From assembly GCA_036365515.1 (NCBI GenBank), contig CM070874.1, positions 100,087,942 through 100,151,941 of the forward strand: a stretch of DNA of 64,000 nucleotides, in the 5' to 3' direction. The notes under the pieces are model-generated. The model saw nothing but the letters and a program-made list of their open reading frames with translations. It was not told the origin of the DNA and did no database searches. The position numbers were made by a program, and so were the translations under genes. Source of the DNA: Torymus aiolomorphi. Lineage: Eukaryota > Arthropoda > Insecta > Hymenoptera > Torymidae. Positions 38,330-59,159 of the stretch are shown here, piece by piece; within the stretch, counting starts at the first letter, position 1, and every line of letters begins with the position of its first letter.

Positions 38330-39290
38330 AAGCCGGCCATGCGGGCCCTTATGGTGTCACCGGAGAGACGCGAGCGAAAACGGATTGTCCACGGTCTGAG
38401 CATCGAGGCAGTGTGCGCGGATCTGGAGATGTATAGTTGTTAGAGTGTGGGTAGCAACGTTATTTTGCGCGATCGGTTGCTGAGGGCATCTCGGAGGTGT
38501 CTCGAGCCAGCGAACTGGGAGATTCCGTGGTATCCGTGGGACGCGGAGTGCGATAAGAGTGAGAGAGTTGTACGTTCAAAGTCACCGCGTCATGCGAAAC
38601 GGAGCGAAGAAAGCGATACGCAACGTTGCGAGGAGCCGTCGCAGAGGGTGAGCACCGTGAGCGTCGTCGCCGAAAATGCTCGAGGCTTCGATACGAAGAC
38701 AGTGCACTGGGAGCGCGTGCGAAAGGGCCGCTCATAGGAGAAATGTCGCAGTGGTGTGCACTTACGAGATTTTGCAGCAAGCACGTGGTTGAGGAGAAAC
38801 GTGTTACTAAAAGTAGTGTTGAGTACACAAGCGTTAGTGGAGTGGAGGTTAGTAGTGTGAGTAGTGCGAGCGAGGAAAGCCAACCGAGTGACGGGCCCTC
38901 GGAAGGAAATGAAAATCCGCGTGTGGAAGTCGCCTCCGAAGTGTAAGACGAGCAGTGCGTAGAAAATCCGAAAATGTGAGTCGAAGTGTGCGAGGAAGCG
39001 GTGCTACTATAGTGGAGCGAAAGAGCGCGAGAGAGTTTTCGCGAAGTCATAGAAGCGGTGCGAGTAGCTGAGCGAGTAAAAGAGATTGAATGGGATGTGG
39101 AGATAGCGCGCGCGCGCGCGAGGGCTTATGCATAGTCCCAGAGTATGCCAGGGCAGAGGCAAAGAAATTCAACGGGACGGACACGCGGAAGCCGACGGAC
39201 AAATGAAGCGGAAGCTACCCGCCAGACATTGAAGACCCGTACTGAAAGAGTGGGGCGAAATGAGACATGAAAAAATTTCGCATTAAATAT
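38330..39290 (+). other. GC-rich, coding-like segment of unknown identity
   Basis: About 55 percent GC against an AT-rich background. Open stretches exist on both strands (for example plus 38447-38737 with WEIPWYPWDAECDKSERV, minus 38460-39050) but none shows a domain I know. A CGCGCG run is at 39109-39121. The composition suggests part of a retroelement or a non-coding exon. The TIR element copy B sits at its left edge. Confidence 0.3.
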
Positions 39291-39510
39291 TGATCATAAG
39301 CATGCGAGTCACATATAAGTGATGACAACCCATAGTAGCAATGGCAAAATAAACAGAATAAAATATTAATAATATAATTGCATAAAAAACTATTATGCGG
39401 CTTACAAGCATAAACACATCGAATATACGCCGTCCCTCAAGTTTTCATGCCAATAGTTTGACGAACTAAACGCATACGGATACCTCAGCGTAAAAAAATT
39501 TGTGGTACTA

Positions 39511-40655
39511 ATTATTTAAATAAACAATTAACACGCTTACTTGCATAAAAAGCACGGATATTCGCGGTTATTCGAGTTTTGGTGACTGTAACTCCGTTTG
39601 AAAATATTAGGCCAGTCAATTTAATTTTTTATTGCAACTTAATTGTAAGCCGACTTTCCAATGCGGATTATGGTTGAGGGGGTCATAAGGAACAATAATT
39701 CGATGAATGAGTATAAAAATTTATATGGCAACTATTTTTAATTAATAATTAAATGCTCGGAAAAACAATTTTTTGACTGCTACAAAAAAAACTATTGACT
39801 TTACAGAAAAAAGTTCCAGATAAACTTTGTAGATATTAAAAAGATATACAAAACGCAACCTTAAGATTTAAATTTAGTTAATTTGTTTATCTGCAAATCG
39901 AAAAAACCGCTTAAAAAGGCCATTTTTACGATTGTTTATTACTCTGTTAAAAATGTTGCTAGGTGCTTTATAATTCGCTAAAGTATGGCTCTTGTAGTAG
40001 TTAATAAGTAGTTAAAATTTTAGGCAAAAATATTTAATAGTTTTTGCATAATTGCATTTATTTAATACATTTTGGTCATTTTTGCGTAATTTTTCCCAAG
40101 CCGTGGGACGTCGTACGAGGATACAGCAAACGGATTTTGAAAGTTAAATATCTACTTTCACGAACAATAAATAACTAAGCGATTTTTTCAAATTTAATTG
40201 TTTAAAATCGCAAATTAATAATTGGTGCCGCAAATTCTCCTACGCGGATGTGTTTGTCTACGTCAGAAGAATATTTTCCCGCAGTGTTGTTATCCTGTCA
40301 TAATTTCAAACGAAGTTACAGACCTCAAAACTAGAAAAACCACGAATATCCGTGCTTTTTATGCAAGTAAGCGGCTTAATTGTTTATTTAAATAATTGCT
40401 GCCGCAAATTCTACTACGCGGATCTGTTCCTCTACATCAGAAGAACATTTTCCCGCAGTTTTCTTATCCTGTCATAATTTCGAACGGAGTTACAGCCGCC
40501 AAAACTCGAAAAATCGAGAATATCCTTGCTTTTTATCCAAGTAAGCTGCTTAATTGTTTATTTAAATAATTGGTTCCACAAATTCTCCTACGCGGATCTG
40601 TTCGTCGACATCAGAAGAACATTTGGCCGCAGTTTTGTTATTCTGTAACAATTCT
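39511..40655. mobile_element. Inverted-repeat element with internal about 172-bp direct repeats
   Basis: The left end ATTATTTAAATAAACAATTA is inverted at 40551-40570. The arms share CTTACTTGCATAAAAAGCAC and AACTCCGTTT. The right side has three direct copies of a unit with CGCAAATTCTCCTACGCGGA, AGAAGAACATTTTCCCGCAG and TATCCTGTCATAATTTC, starting near 40222, 40398 and 40572. No ORF. Confidence 0.65.
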
Positions 40656-41014
40656 TCCACAGGTCGGGGCCCATAGCCGACCCCTGCGCTACCCCGGACG
40701 TGATAGGCTTTGTTCTCTCGCCCTCTGTTGTTTTGTACCGGAGTACCCGATCCCAGAGATAGTCCTCAAAGACGTTACAGATATACTTCGGTACTGGAAA
40801 CCGATGGAGGGCACTCAGGATGTGCCCTCACCGCGCCGAGTTGAATGCATTCTTCACGTCCAGGGTTATAAGAGCCGCATGCCTCTTTTCTCCTCTGAGG
40901 TTTGTTCCAGGCTTCTTTGACCTGGCCCGTAACCTCCTCTATTGCCATCGCCGTTGATCTGTCCTCTCGGAAACCAAATTAGTTATCTGCGAGGCCTATC
41001 CCGGATCCGACCGA
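40650..41014 (-). pseudogene. Non-LTR retrotransposon reverse transcriptase fragment
   Basis: On the minus strand, split over frames: ALITLDVKNAFNSARW (RT motif with the first catalytic Asp), LRYKTTEGERTKPITSGVAQ and GSAMGPDLW. These match the R1/Jockey-type non-LTR RT pattern, where VAQGS..GP.LW is typical. A stop follows the NSAR motif and there are frame changes, so it is dead. The endonuclease region expected upstream is missing. Confidence 0.65.
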
Positions 41015-41736
41015 CGCACACTGGGGCCGAAAGGTTCAAAACCACCTAGAGGTCATAATTCTCAACCGAATTTGAAAATTCAAAAACAGGAACTTTTGTG
41101 ACAAAATACCAAAGACCGCTACGAAGCCTAATTTTGAAAATATGAACCTATAAACCTAATTTATAACCTATAACCCCAAAATTTACACTTGTGATTCCCA
41201 AAAATGCTATAAAACTTCAATTTATAAGTCCTTGACACATGCTCTCTTAACCTTGATTCATAAAATTGGTCTACAGATTAAGTCTTGGGCCATTCTGTCA
41301 GAAATAGTGTATATTTTTAGGATATATATTGTATGTGGTTTAAATAACATTTTTCTCTTTTTTATAGCTGATTTTGGCCTCAGAAGCCACTAGGTGTAAG
41401 ACCCCCTTAAGACTTATGAGGTTAGGGCTTATAGGTTTAGAGTTTATGAGTGCATGGCTTACTGGATCAAAGGTCAAGAGTTCACAAGTAAAGGGCTTAC
41501 AAATTAAAGGTTTATCGTATTTTTGGGATTTGCAGGTCAAAAATTGAATCGATTGGTTGATGTGATAGGATTATATGACTCCTTAGATTTATAGGTTAAT
41601 TTTTTGGAAAATCAGGCTTCGTAGGGCTCTTCGATATTTGATAACGAATGTTCCTAAGCAAAAATTTTGAGATTCCGTTGAGAATTGCGACCTCTAGGTG
41701 GTTTTGAACCAAAAAATCCGTATGGCCCCAGTGTGC
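41015..41736. mobile_element. TIR element inside the non-LTR remnant
   Basis: CGCACACTGGGGCC at the left is inverted as GGCCCCAGTGTGCG at the right. The arms continue through GGTTCAAAACCACCTAGAGG and AATTCTCAAC. About 720 bp. It separates the RT fragment from the ORF1-like fragment. Confidence 0.75.
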
Positions 41737-42118
41737 GACGCCCTGAGTCTCGTACGGATAAGCCGCTCGAAGACCTTGCCAGTGCAGTCCTCTTTGGCTT
41801 GTCCGTCTTTTTCTCTTCCTTGTTCTTTATCTTCTTCTTCTTCTTCTTCTTTGATTTGTTGGAGGTCTGTTTGGTCCAGCCCTCCTCCGTTTCTCCATTA
41901 CCTGGAGCGTTGTTCCCCTCCTGCTGTGGATCCCTGGTCGCTGGTGGTGGTTGATTCTGTTCCCCACACTTCCGCTGGTCACCTGAGCCAGGTAGCGACA
42001 GCCCGTCAGGGGGGCGACGGTTCATCGTGGGAGTACCCATGTCGACCTCCACGGATGGAGGAGCTACAAAAAGAACCCGCGAGTGCCCACCCGTCTTTGC
42101 CTTCTTCTTCTCGAACAA
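41737..42118 (-). pseudogene. ORF1 (gag-like) fragment of a non-LTR retrotransposon
   Basis: Minus-strand open frame with an N-terminal Pro/Gln-rich region and then GWTKQTSNKSKKKKKKK and a Lys-rich block, the usual composition of R1/Jockey ORF1 N-termini. It is cut by the TIR element at 41736. No zinc knuckles remain. The assignment rests on composition and on the neighbouring RT. Confidence 0.45.
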
Positions 42119-42129
42119 TACACTTAATG

Positions 42130-44277
42130 CCTGAATAAGGGAAGTAAGTTACAAATAATTCTTCTGCACATAATTTATTAGTTCCATTATCTCGTTATTT
42201 TGCTAAGAAATTTGTCGATTAAGTAGAAGGAACTGGGAAAAATGAAAAATGTAGGTATATCAAATGAAACACATTATATGAATTATAATTTTGTGATAAG
42301 TCTAAACATTTTGTTTTTATATAAAAGAAGTAGAATAACTCTAGATAAAACATATAAATAAACTTTTGTTATTATAATGTAAAAATATTATTTATTTAGT
42401 AAAAATATAAAAATACAATACATATACCATTTTTGTTTCTAATCTTAATGATACTGAATAAAATCAGTTACTGCAGGATTTACGTTCTGCTTATACATCC
42501 GGCGGGAGGCGAGCGCGAGGCCGCGAAGGTTGGCCTCGTGGTCAGTCAGTCGACACAAGAGCTCTCGTTGAGAACGGACGCACTTCGGACTTCAGTGCTC
42601 GTGAATTAACCAGTAATTGTGACAGCAAGCCCTCTGTGTTCTTTTCATACATTCATAAATACGGTAAAAACTGCTGAAGGTCGTCAATGCGATATGAAAC
42701 AACGTTTGTGCGCAGACAACCTAACCTAACTTTTCTGTTCAAGCGCCGATACGAGCATGCTGGTATTGTATTTGAGCACACACAAATCTGGACAAGTCAT
42801 TTTTCACTGCCCTATTAGTAGACACCATTAATTAAATATTAAAATCAATTGAAAACCTTTATATTAAGGTTTATTATATAACATAATATTATTTTATGAT
42901 GTAATCAATTGTATCCCACATTAAAATCCTTCCGAAACATTATTTAATGTTACTTTTAAAAATGTCATTTCTTAGCAAGTTTGGACAAGGAAACACCGTG
43001 ACACACCACAAACCGTGAAACATATTTTTGAAAGTTCTTTTTTAATGTTATAGTAAATGAAAACAAATTAAGTGATTAATTCTATTTAAACTTAATTAAC
43101 TATACTTTGTGAAAAAAAATATTTTTTACTCGTTCATTTCTAGGATATGTTTTAATAATAGGGCACACAAATATGGACAGGCACACTAATACGGACCGCT
43201 AACCTACTGTTTTTTATACTTTTATCCAGCAAAGTGAGAAGCTACAAAAGTTTTTTTTTAATTTTATGGTATGAAAATTTAAATGTAAATATGGAATGAA
43301 CATTTGTTGAAGGAAGGACTCGAACATTCAGAAAAGAGAAGGGTGCAAACAGATGCAAGTACGCTATCAAATGCAAGTACGCTAAAGAATGTACACTGAT
43401 GCTATATATTATTTAGAATTTACCAAAATACAAAATTTAATTGATATTTATTATTAAAGATTATTTTACTGAATACGACCAAAAATACTTTGAAGCAAAG
43501 CAGTGTGAAATAAATAATATAATTACGAATATTATTTACGAAACTATTAATTTAAAAAATATAATATCATTACAGAATGCATTAATATTTTGTAAATTTT
43601 TATCAAAATTAATATAAATTGAAAAAATACGTTTTTATAAAACTATTTATTATCTGCAATTATTGATATTTAGATAAAATAATTTACAAAAGATATATAA
43701 TAAAGAAAATAAAAATTACGAATAGTTTGGGTATCAAAGTAACTATAATAATATTCATTTTTAAAAAAGCACTATTTTTAAATTTGATTGTATTTTGGAA
43801 TAACAACGTTATAAACCTATACCTTCTTGTGAACGTTTTGTTTTAAATATTGTTAACAGTCCTTTACCTGCTATTTATTTTCATTTTTTTATTTAAATAA
43901 ATAAGATGAATAAGGTGAGTCATAGCAACAAGATGAACAAAATTCAAAATTTATAGCCTTTTTCAACATTAATTATTTATTGAACTGTATTTTGTATGTT
44001 AACATTAGGGCAAAGTAAAGACTTCGACTTCGAAAACGAAAGCATTCTTCTAAGTAGTTCGAAGATCGACGTAACATCAAGCTCTGGTAACTACTTCTCT
44101 TAATTCTATTATTTTTCTGCTTACTCTCACAATGTGTTTTATTGTGATTTTTCAATATTTTCTATATTAGTCAAATAGTATCAATAATAAAATTTGAAGC
44201 ATTTGGAATATAACATATTTATAATTTTTTCTATTTTTTGAAAAAATAGTTTAATTACTATGATTTTTTGTTTGTAG
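42130..44277. other. Intergenic sequence with a GC-rich patch
   Basis: 42500-42660 is GC-rich (GGCGGGAGGCGAGCGCGAGG, then GAGAACGGACGCAC). It could be a promoter or 5' non-coding exon for the plus-strand gene at 44278 or an LTR remnant; I cannot decide. The rest is AT-rich without features. Confidence 0.3.
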
Positions 44278-46091
44278 ATCGTACAGACTCCAAAAGAGCA
44301 GACCCAAACTTCGAGCTGCAAATCGAATCTGAATTGCAAAATATTAGGGACAAGAGTAAAGATATATTAGAAGATTCAATATTGCAGAACGTCGTAAGTA
44401 AAGATGCACCGGCATATGATAATCTGAAAGTAAAAGGTATTCGCAAAAAGAAGAAAAAAGAATCATCAAAAAGAAAAAGATTACGCCATTTATGTCCAAT
44501 CTGTACGGAGGATCGTACTCAATTGAAGAGACATCTAAGAAGGAAACATAAAAATAATAAGAGAGTTATTATAATGATCAATGAGACAGTTAGAAAACGA
44601 GGTAAACGGTTTCCTATGAGGCCGTTGTTACATACAGGAGATTATATGTACAACACAAATAATGAATTAAACAAAGGATCTTTGAGAGGTATGAAACGTC
44701 CTTACGAAGAGGATAATAGAGTAGCAAATGACTACATACCCTGTGTCTGTTACAAAGATTCTACTCTTCATTGAGTTTACGCGGCTCATTTTGCCCATTG
44801 CTCTGATAAAGGGAAAAGTGGCTGTCATGATTCAAAACAATAGGACGCAGAATACTACCTGCATGTAGCTCTAATGCTAGCGACGTCTTCCGTAGAAAAA
44901 TATTGCCGTTTATGCGGCAAGATAAAGTATACCGCACTATCAGGTGTGATATATTAATTCGAATTTGGCAATGATATATGTGCAACTTCGAGAAGACAAA
45001 CACAAAGCACATATATGCATCCAACTGAGGCAGTTAGGGCATTCGAGATTACTTTTAGAAATTGATAAGCTTGAAGATATGTTTATACCAGCACACGAAA
45101 AAGCCGTTGTGAATGCAATTGAACGAATGGCAAATCCTGACATGCCTCTGGGATCTGAAACACTTAAACATCCGACAGTAGCATTGAACATGGCCACGTT
45201 AATAAGACAGGTTATCAACACCCATGAAGTAAATTCCTTAGAAGACTTGGCAAAGGAAGAAATCGTAGAGACAGTCAATAATTTTTTAACGACCTTTGAT
45301 AAGCACTTTAGGAAAAACTTGTCAAGAGTTGCGGCAGAATCAAAAGGAAAAGCGAAACGGCACAGAGTAATAGAGCTCCCCATTCCAGAAGATATAAAGA
45401 TTCTTTATGAATACTTGAAACGGAATCGAAGAGAAGCATGAAGAAAAAGCGTATATAAATCTTGTTACAGCTACCTTAACGTCATAACAAATGTATAATC
45501 GTTGACGTCCTGGCGAAGTTGAACGAATAACGATAAGACATTACGAATGCCTCAAATCTTTTGATAAAGTCCACGAGGGGGTAAAAGACCTATTTGGCCA
45601 ATTAAAAGATATTGCTAAAGAGTACTATGTAATCTATGCTAGAGGAAAGCTAGGGGTAGACAGAAAACTACTCGTGCCGCCAGAAGTCAAGATGGGCCTC
45701 GATTTAATTATCAACCTGAGAGAGAAGGCAGGGATAAATAGTTGCAACTGCTACTTATTTGCATTACCGGGAACGACCGTAAAACCTATCCGACATCCGA
45801 ATGCATATGTATTACTATGTAGATTTGCACAAAACTGTGGAGCTAAAAATTTTAATCTGCTCGCAGCTACGAAATTACGTAAACAGTTGACTACGGCATG
45901 TATCAAGCTCAACCTGGATTGTGCTGGAGTGGGAGACTTTGCGTGATACATGGGTCACCACGTAGATATACGTAGGGTGCACTATCGAAGGAACCTAGAC
46001 GCAAGAGATGTGACAATATTTTTGAAATTCATAACTACTGCTATGGAAACTGATGAAGATAAGAAGTTAACAGAGAAGTCAAATGTAAAAG
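44278..46091 (+). pseudogene. Crypton-like tyrosine recombinase gene, broken frame
   Basis: Begins after acceptor TTTGTTTGTAG and ends at donor AAAAG/GTATGT. Segments in order: a basic C2H2-like finger (CPICTEDRTQLKRHLRRKHK, about 44490-44555); YIPCVC start of a second finger, cut by TGA at 44772; after a frame change, LRQLGHSRLLLEIDKLED and PTVALNMATLIRQVI (44965-45441); then PGEVERITIRHYE and, at 45674-45946, NCYLFALPGTTVKPIRH, LLAATKLRKQLTTAC; and after a stop YMGHHVDIRRVHYRR. The order finger, helical region, RRxGE, LRK and MGH..I...HYR is that of animal proteins with a Crypton-type tyrosine recombinase domain. At least three disruptions. An intron after 46091 shows the original gene was spliced. 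Confidence 0.6.
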
Positions 46092-46760
46092 GTATGTAAT
46101 TTTTTTTCTCATAAATCTCTCCACTTTGAACAATAAGATTGGTAACATTTTTTTATGTGGTTCAAGTTTGCAACGTTGCCTACCAATGAAAATTCCAAAT
46201 TCCAAAAAATTATGATTCCCGCACGAAATGATTCCACAGCCACAAAAACCGCGAAAACCCTCCTCCCACAAAAGCTACCATTTACTAAAATATTGGCAAC
46301 GCATCAACTACCGCAGAAAAACCCTAACCACTCCCATTTATCTCAGAAAATCGCAAAAAAAAATCTACTTCAACCGTGTTCGAGATAGCCAAAGATTTTA
46401 TTTTTGGTATGCACTTCTTAGTAAGTAGAGTCTACGAAATAATTGGCAATGTTGCAAGTATCGTGGAACACTCCTAAACTATCCTTACTTTTACCGTAAA
46501 AAAACCGCTGCTAACTGCTTTAGCGGAATGCTTTCTCAAAGAGAATTGATAAATTACATCAAATAATTTTTTTAAATGTATATTTTAATATAAAATTTCA
46601 TTCTTTCTGCAAATCTGATTTTCCATAACTACAATTATTCAAAATGATCAAGAAAATTATATTTAAAATAGTTATGTAATAATTATTAAATTGCAAGTTA
46701 AAAAGTTTAAGATATTATCACATGCTATTTATTGAATTTATAAATTAATTGCATTTCTTC
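46092..46760. other. AT-rich flank with inverted CCGCTGCTAACTG motif
   Basis: Holds a C-rich, A-rich stretch (46200-46380) without domain content, and at 46498-46550 an inverted copy of the AGCGG-T-run motif followed by GAATGCTTTCTCAAAGAG, which is also found near 33207. Confidence 0.35.
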
Positions 46761-46769
46761 GAAATTTCT

Positions 46770-46985
46770 TCGGAGTTTTTTTCGAAAACCTGCTACTCGG
46801 CGTTTGCTTCAAACTCCGCCAACTCAGCGAAGACTTCGAAAATCTACCAACTCATACAGTGATTTCAAAAACCATATAACTCGGAGAAGGTTTCAAATAT
46901 CCTCTAACTCAAGTGCGATTTTTTTTCTTTAATTTTGTAGTGGTAGCTCTAGGATGTTAAAGTACAATTTCTGTATAAGTGATGA
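46770..46985. repeat. Dispersed repeat, copy 2
   Basis: Repeated phrases of the type CTCCGCCAACTCAGCGAAG and CTCTAACTCAAGTGCG, then a T-run and TAGTGGTAGCT, in the same order as at 3484-3640. Confidence 0.5.
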
Positions 46986-46999
46986 AAAAAATTATTTTC

Positions 47000-47370
47000 G
47001 ATTTTCTCATATTTTTCTTTATTTTTTTACCGACTTAATATTATCCGTTTGGACGGACAAAAATATGGATTGATAGGTAATTTCAACACCTTTAAGAAAA
47101 TGTGACTACTTTCGACGGATATCCAAACCCAACGGGGTAAAAAATATTTTTGATTTTTCCATATTTCTCTTTTTTTTTTAAGACTTAATATTATCCAATC
47201 GGACCGACAAAAATATGGGTAGATAGGAAATTTCAAGACCTTTTAGAAAATGGGCCTACTTCCAACCGATATCCAAACCCAGAGCAAAAAATTATTTTCG
47301 ATTTATCCATATTTGTCTTTATTTTTTTTAACCGACTTAATAATATCCTATCGGGCCGACAAAAATATGA
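47000..47370. repeat. Tandem repeat, unit about 145 bp, 2.5 copies
   Basis: Each unit has ACTTAATATTATCC, GGACCGACAAAAATATGG, GATAGGAAATTTCAA, then GATATCCAAACCCA. Copies start near 47031, 47182 and 47334. Confidence 0.75.
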
Positions 47371-47718
47371 CATTGACAGCGTTACCACGTTTGTTCTTCC
47401 GACGCGAGTTTAGGGAAGAGCTATCGCGCAGTCGGAATCACACAATAGGAGAGGAACGCGTGTGCGTCGGAGTGCTGGCGCCTAGTGGTGCCAGTAGATT
47501 ATAGAGAGCGGGTACTGAGGGATTCTCATAGAAAGGCGTTTTCGGGGCACTTCGGTGTTGCGAAGACGTATGACAGAGTCGCGCGTGAGTACTATTGGCC
47601 CGGCGTGTGGCATGATGTGCACGACTTTGTGCGGCGCTGCGAAGAGTGCCAGCATTATAAGTCGGTGCAATCTGCACCGTAAGGACTGATGGGAAAGCGC
47701 GTGGTAAAGAGGCCCTGG
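47371..47718 (+). pseudogene. Ty3/gypsy integrase, N-terminal half
   Basis: A plus-strand frame at 47485-47682 carries the HHCC zinc-binding region: HRKAFSGHFG, then EYYWPGVWHDV and CEECQHYK. This is the N-terminal domain of LTR-retrotransposon integrases. A TAA sits where the chain should continue, then the frame goes on (GLMGKRVVKRPW) up to the left end of the 11-kb DNA transposon at about 47719. The other half is at 58846. Degenerate, with at least one nonsense change. Confidence 0.75.
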
Positions 47719-47925
47719 GCGCTCTCTAAATCTGAATAAGTGAAAATACCACTTTTTCAATAAGTGAACGCATTTCTCACTTTTAAATAAGTGAAATCCA
47801 CTCTTTAATAAGTGAAACTCCTGCGTAAAAAAATGCATCTTTTTATTCACTTATTGAATAAGTGAAAAATAGAACGTAAAAATATCATCATTTGGGCAAC
47901 TTATTCAATAAGTGAAAACGTATAC
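47719..47925. repeat. Left subterminal AATAAGTGA cluster
   Basis: Copies at about 47733, 47757, 47784, 47805, 47846 and 47901. Two are perfect palindromes of the type TTCACTTATTGAATAAGTGAA (first 20 shown by TTCACTTATTGAATAAGTGA). Likely transposase binding sites. Confidence 0.75.
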
Positions 47926-47929
47926 AAAA

Positions 47930-48132
47930 GAGAGTGCGCATGCGCGCCATTGTTCGCGCAGTTCCCGCAGTTCCCGCTGTAACTGCACCACAACACATGT
48001 GACCAGGCACATGCCTCAGAAAGGCGAAGCCTATAGGAAGAAAAAAAAACACATGTGATACTCAGATGCCGGTGTGAGATTCCTGATTGTTTAAACTCGC
48101 TCATCTTGTCTACGTTGCTTTATTCATAACAG
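47930..48132 (+). promoter_or_regulatory. Promoter and 5' non-coding exon of the transposon genes
   Basis: GTGCGCATGCGCGCC at about 47935-47949 contains the NRF1 consensus GCGCATGCGC. GC-rich repeats follow (CAGTTCCCGCAGTTCCCGC) and then a donor CAG/GTTAG at 48132-48133. The acceptor of the exon holding the first gene's ATG is TTCGCAG at 48227, and the acceptor before the second gene's ATG is TTTTCCAG at 51705. A common 5' exon could serve both; this is inference. Confidence 0.45.
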
Positions 48133-48270
48133 GTTAGTAGAGTAATTATCCATTTAGTAATATCATAGATATCAGTATGAATACCAACTAATATTACTTT
48201 TTCGTTTTTTTTATGTTCTGTTCGCAGGTATTGAGGGAAGTACACGTGGCAAAAATTAACCTCAAATTGT

Positions 48271-58582
<10,312 letters not shown>

Positions 58583-58654
58583 AATCCTAATAATAATTTA
58601 TTTTCTATAATTTTTTATTCCTTATAAAATACCTTTTTTTTTAAATTTCCACTA

Positions 58655-58846
58655 TTTAAATAAGTGGTTTTATCACAAATCACTTATTCAATATGTGAAA
58701 ATTTCACTCATTGAATAAGTTGTTTGGTTTTTCACTTATTTAATGTGTGTATAGTCACTTATTCTACGTGGACGAGTCTGGACTTATTGAATAAGTGACT
58801 ATGCACTTTTAATAAGTGGAATTCCACACATTCAGATTTAGAGAGC
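58655..58846. repeat. Right subterminal AATAAGTGA cluster and terminus
   Basis: About eight full or one-mismatch copies of CACTTATT/AATAAGTG in both orientations between gene A's 3' end and the right terminus TCAGATTTAGAGAGCG. Confidence 0.75.
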
Positions 58847-59140
58847 GGTTGTCGCGACGGACATGATGGAGCTTCCATGCAGTAAGAACCAATTCAAATA
58901 TTTACTGGTTTTCCAAGACCTCTTTAAGCACTGGGTAGAACTCAAACCGCTCCATTCAGCCGACGCGAGGGCCGTCTCGAGTGCTATGGAGGAGTTGATT
59001 TTGTTCAGGTGGGAAACTCCGGACTACTTCCTGAGAGATAACGGGAAGGAGTTTGTGAAGAAACACCTTGACAAGGTCCTCATAGAGTACGTAATCAGAC
59101 ACATCACGACGCTCCTGTATCACTTGCAGAGCGAGTGCCT
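58847..59140 (+). pseudogene. Ty3/gypsy integrase, catalytic half
   Basis: The frame at 58863-59144 continues the integrase core from 47718. DMMELPCSKNQFKYLLVFQD holds the first catalytic Asp region, LKPLHSADARAVSSAMEEL follows, and FLRDNGKEFVKKHL is the D-x-G-x-E-F motif. It ends abruptly near 59140 at the start of a second gypsy fragment, so the third catalytic region is only partly present (HITTLLYHLQSE). Confidence 0.75.
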
Positions 59141-59159
59141 TTAAACTCCCAAGTGGTTC

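Noticed and set aside
38460..39050. 196-codon minus-strand Ser/Thr-rich ORF
   Set aside because: Long because the segment is GC-rich; opposite-strand frames are equally open and no domain is seen.
41685..42138. Plus-strand ORFs of 89 and 146 codons
   Set aside because: Antisense shadows of the Lys-rich ORF1-like frame.
43898..43915. ATG AAT AAG before a GTGAGT donor as first exon of the recombinase-like gene
   Set aside because: Its phase 0 exit does not match the phase 1 entry needed at 44278.
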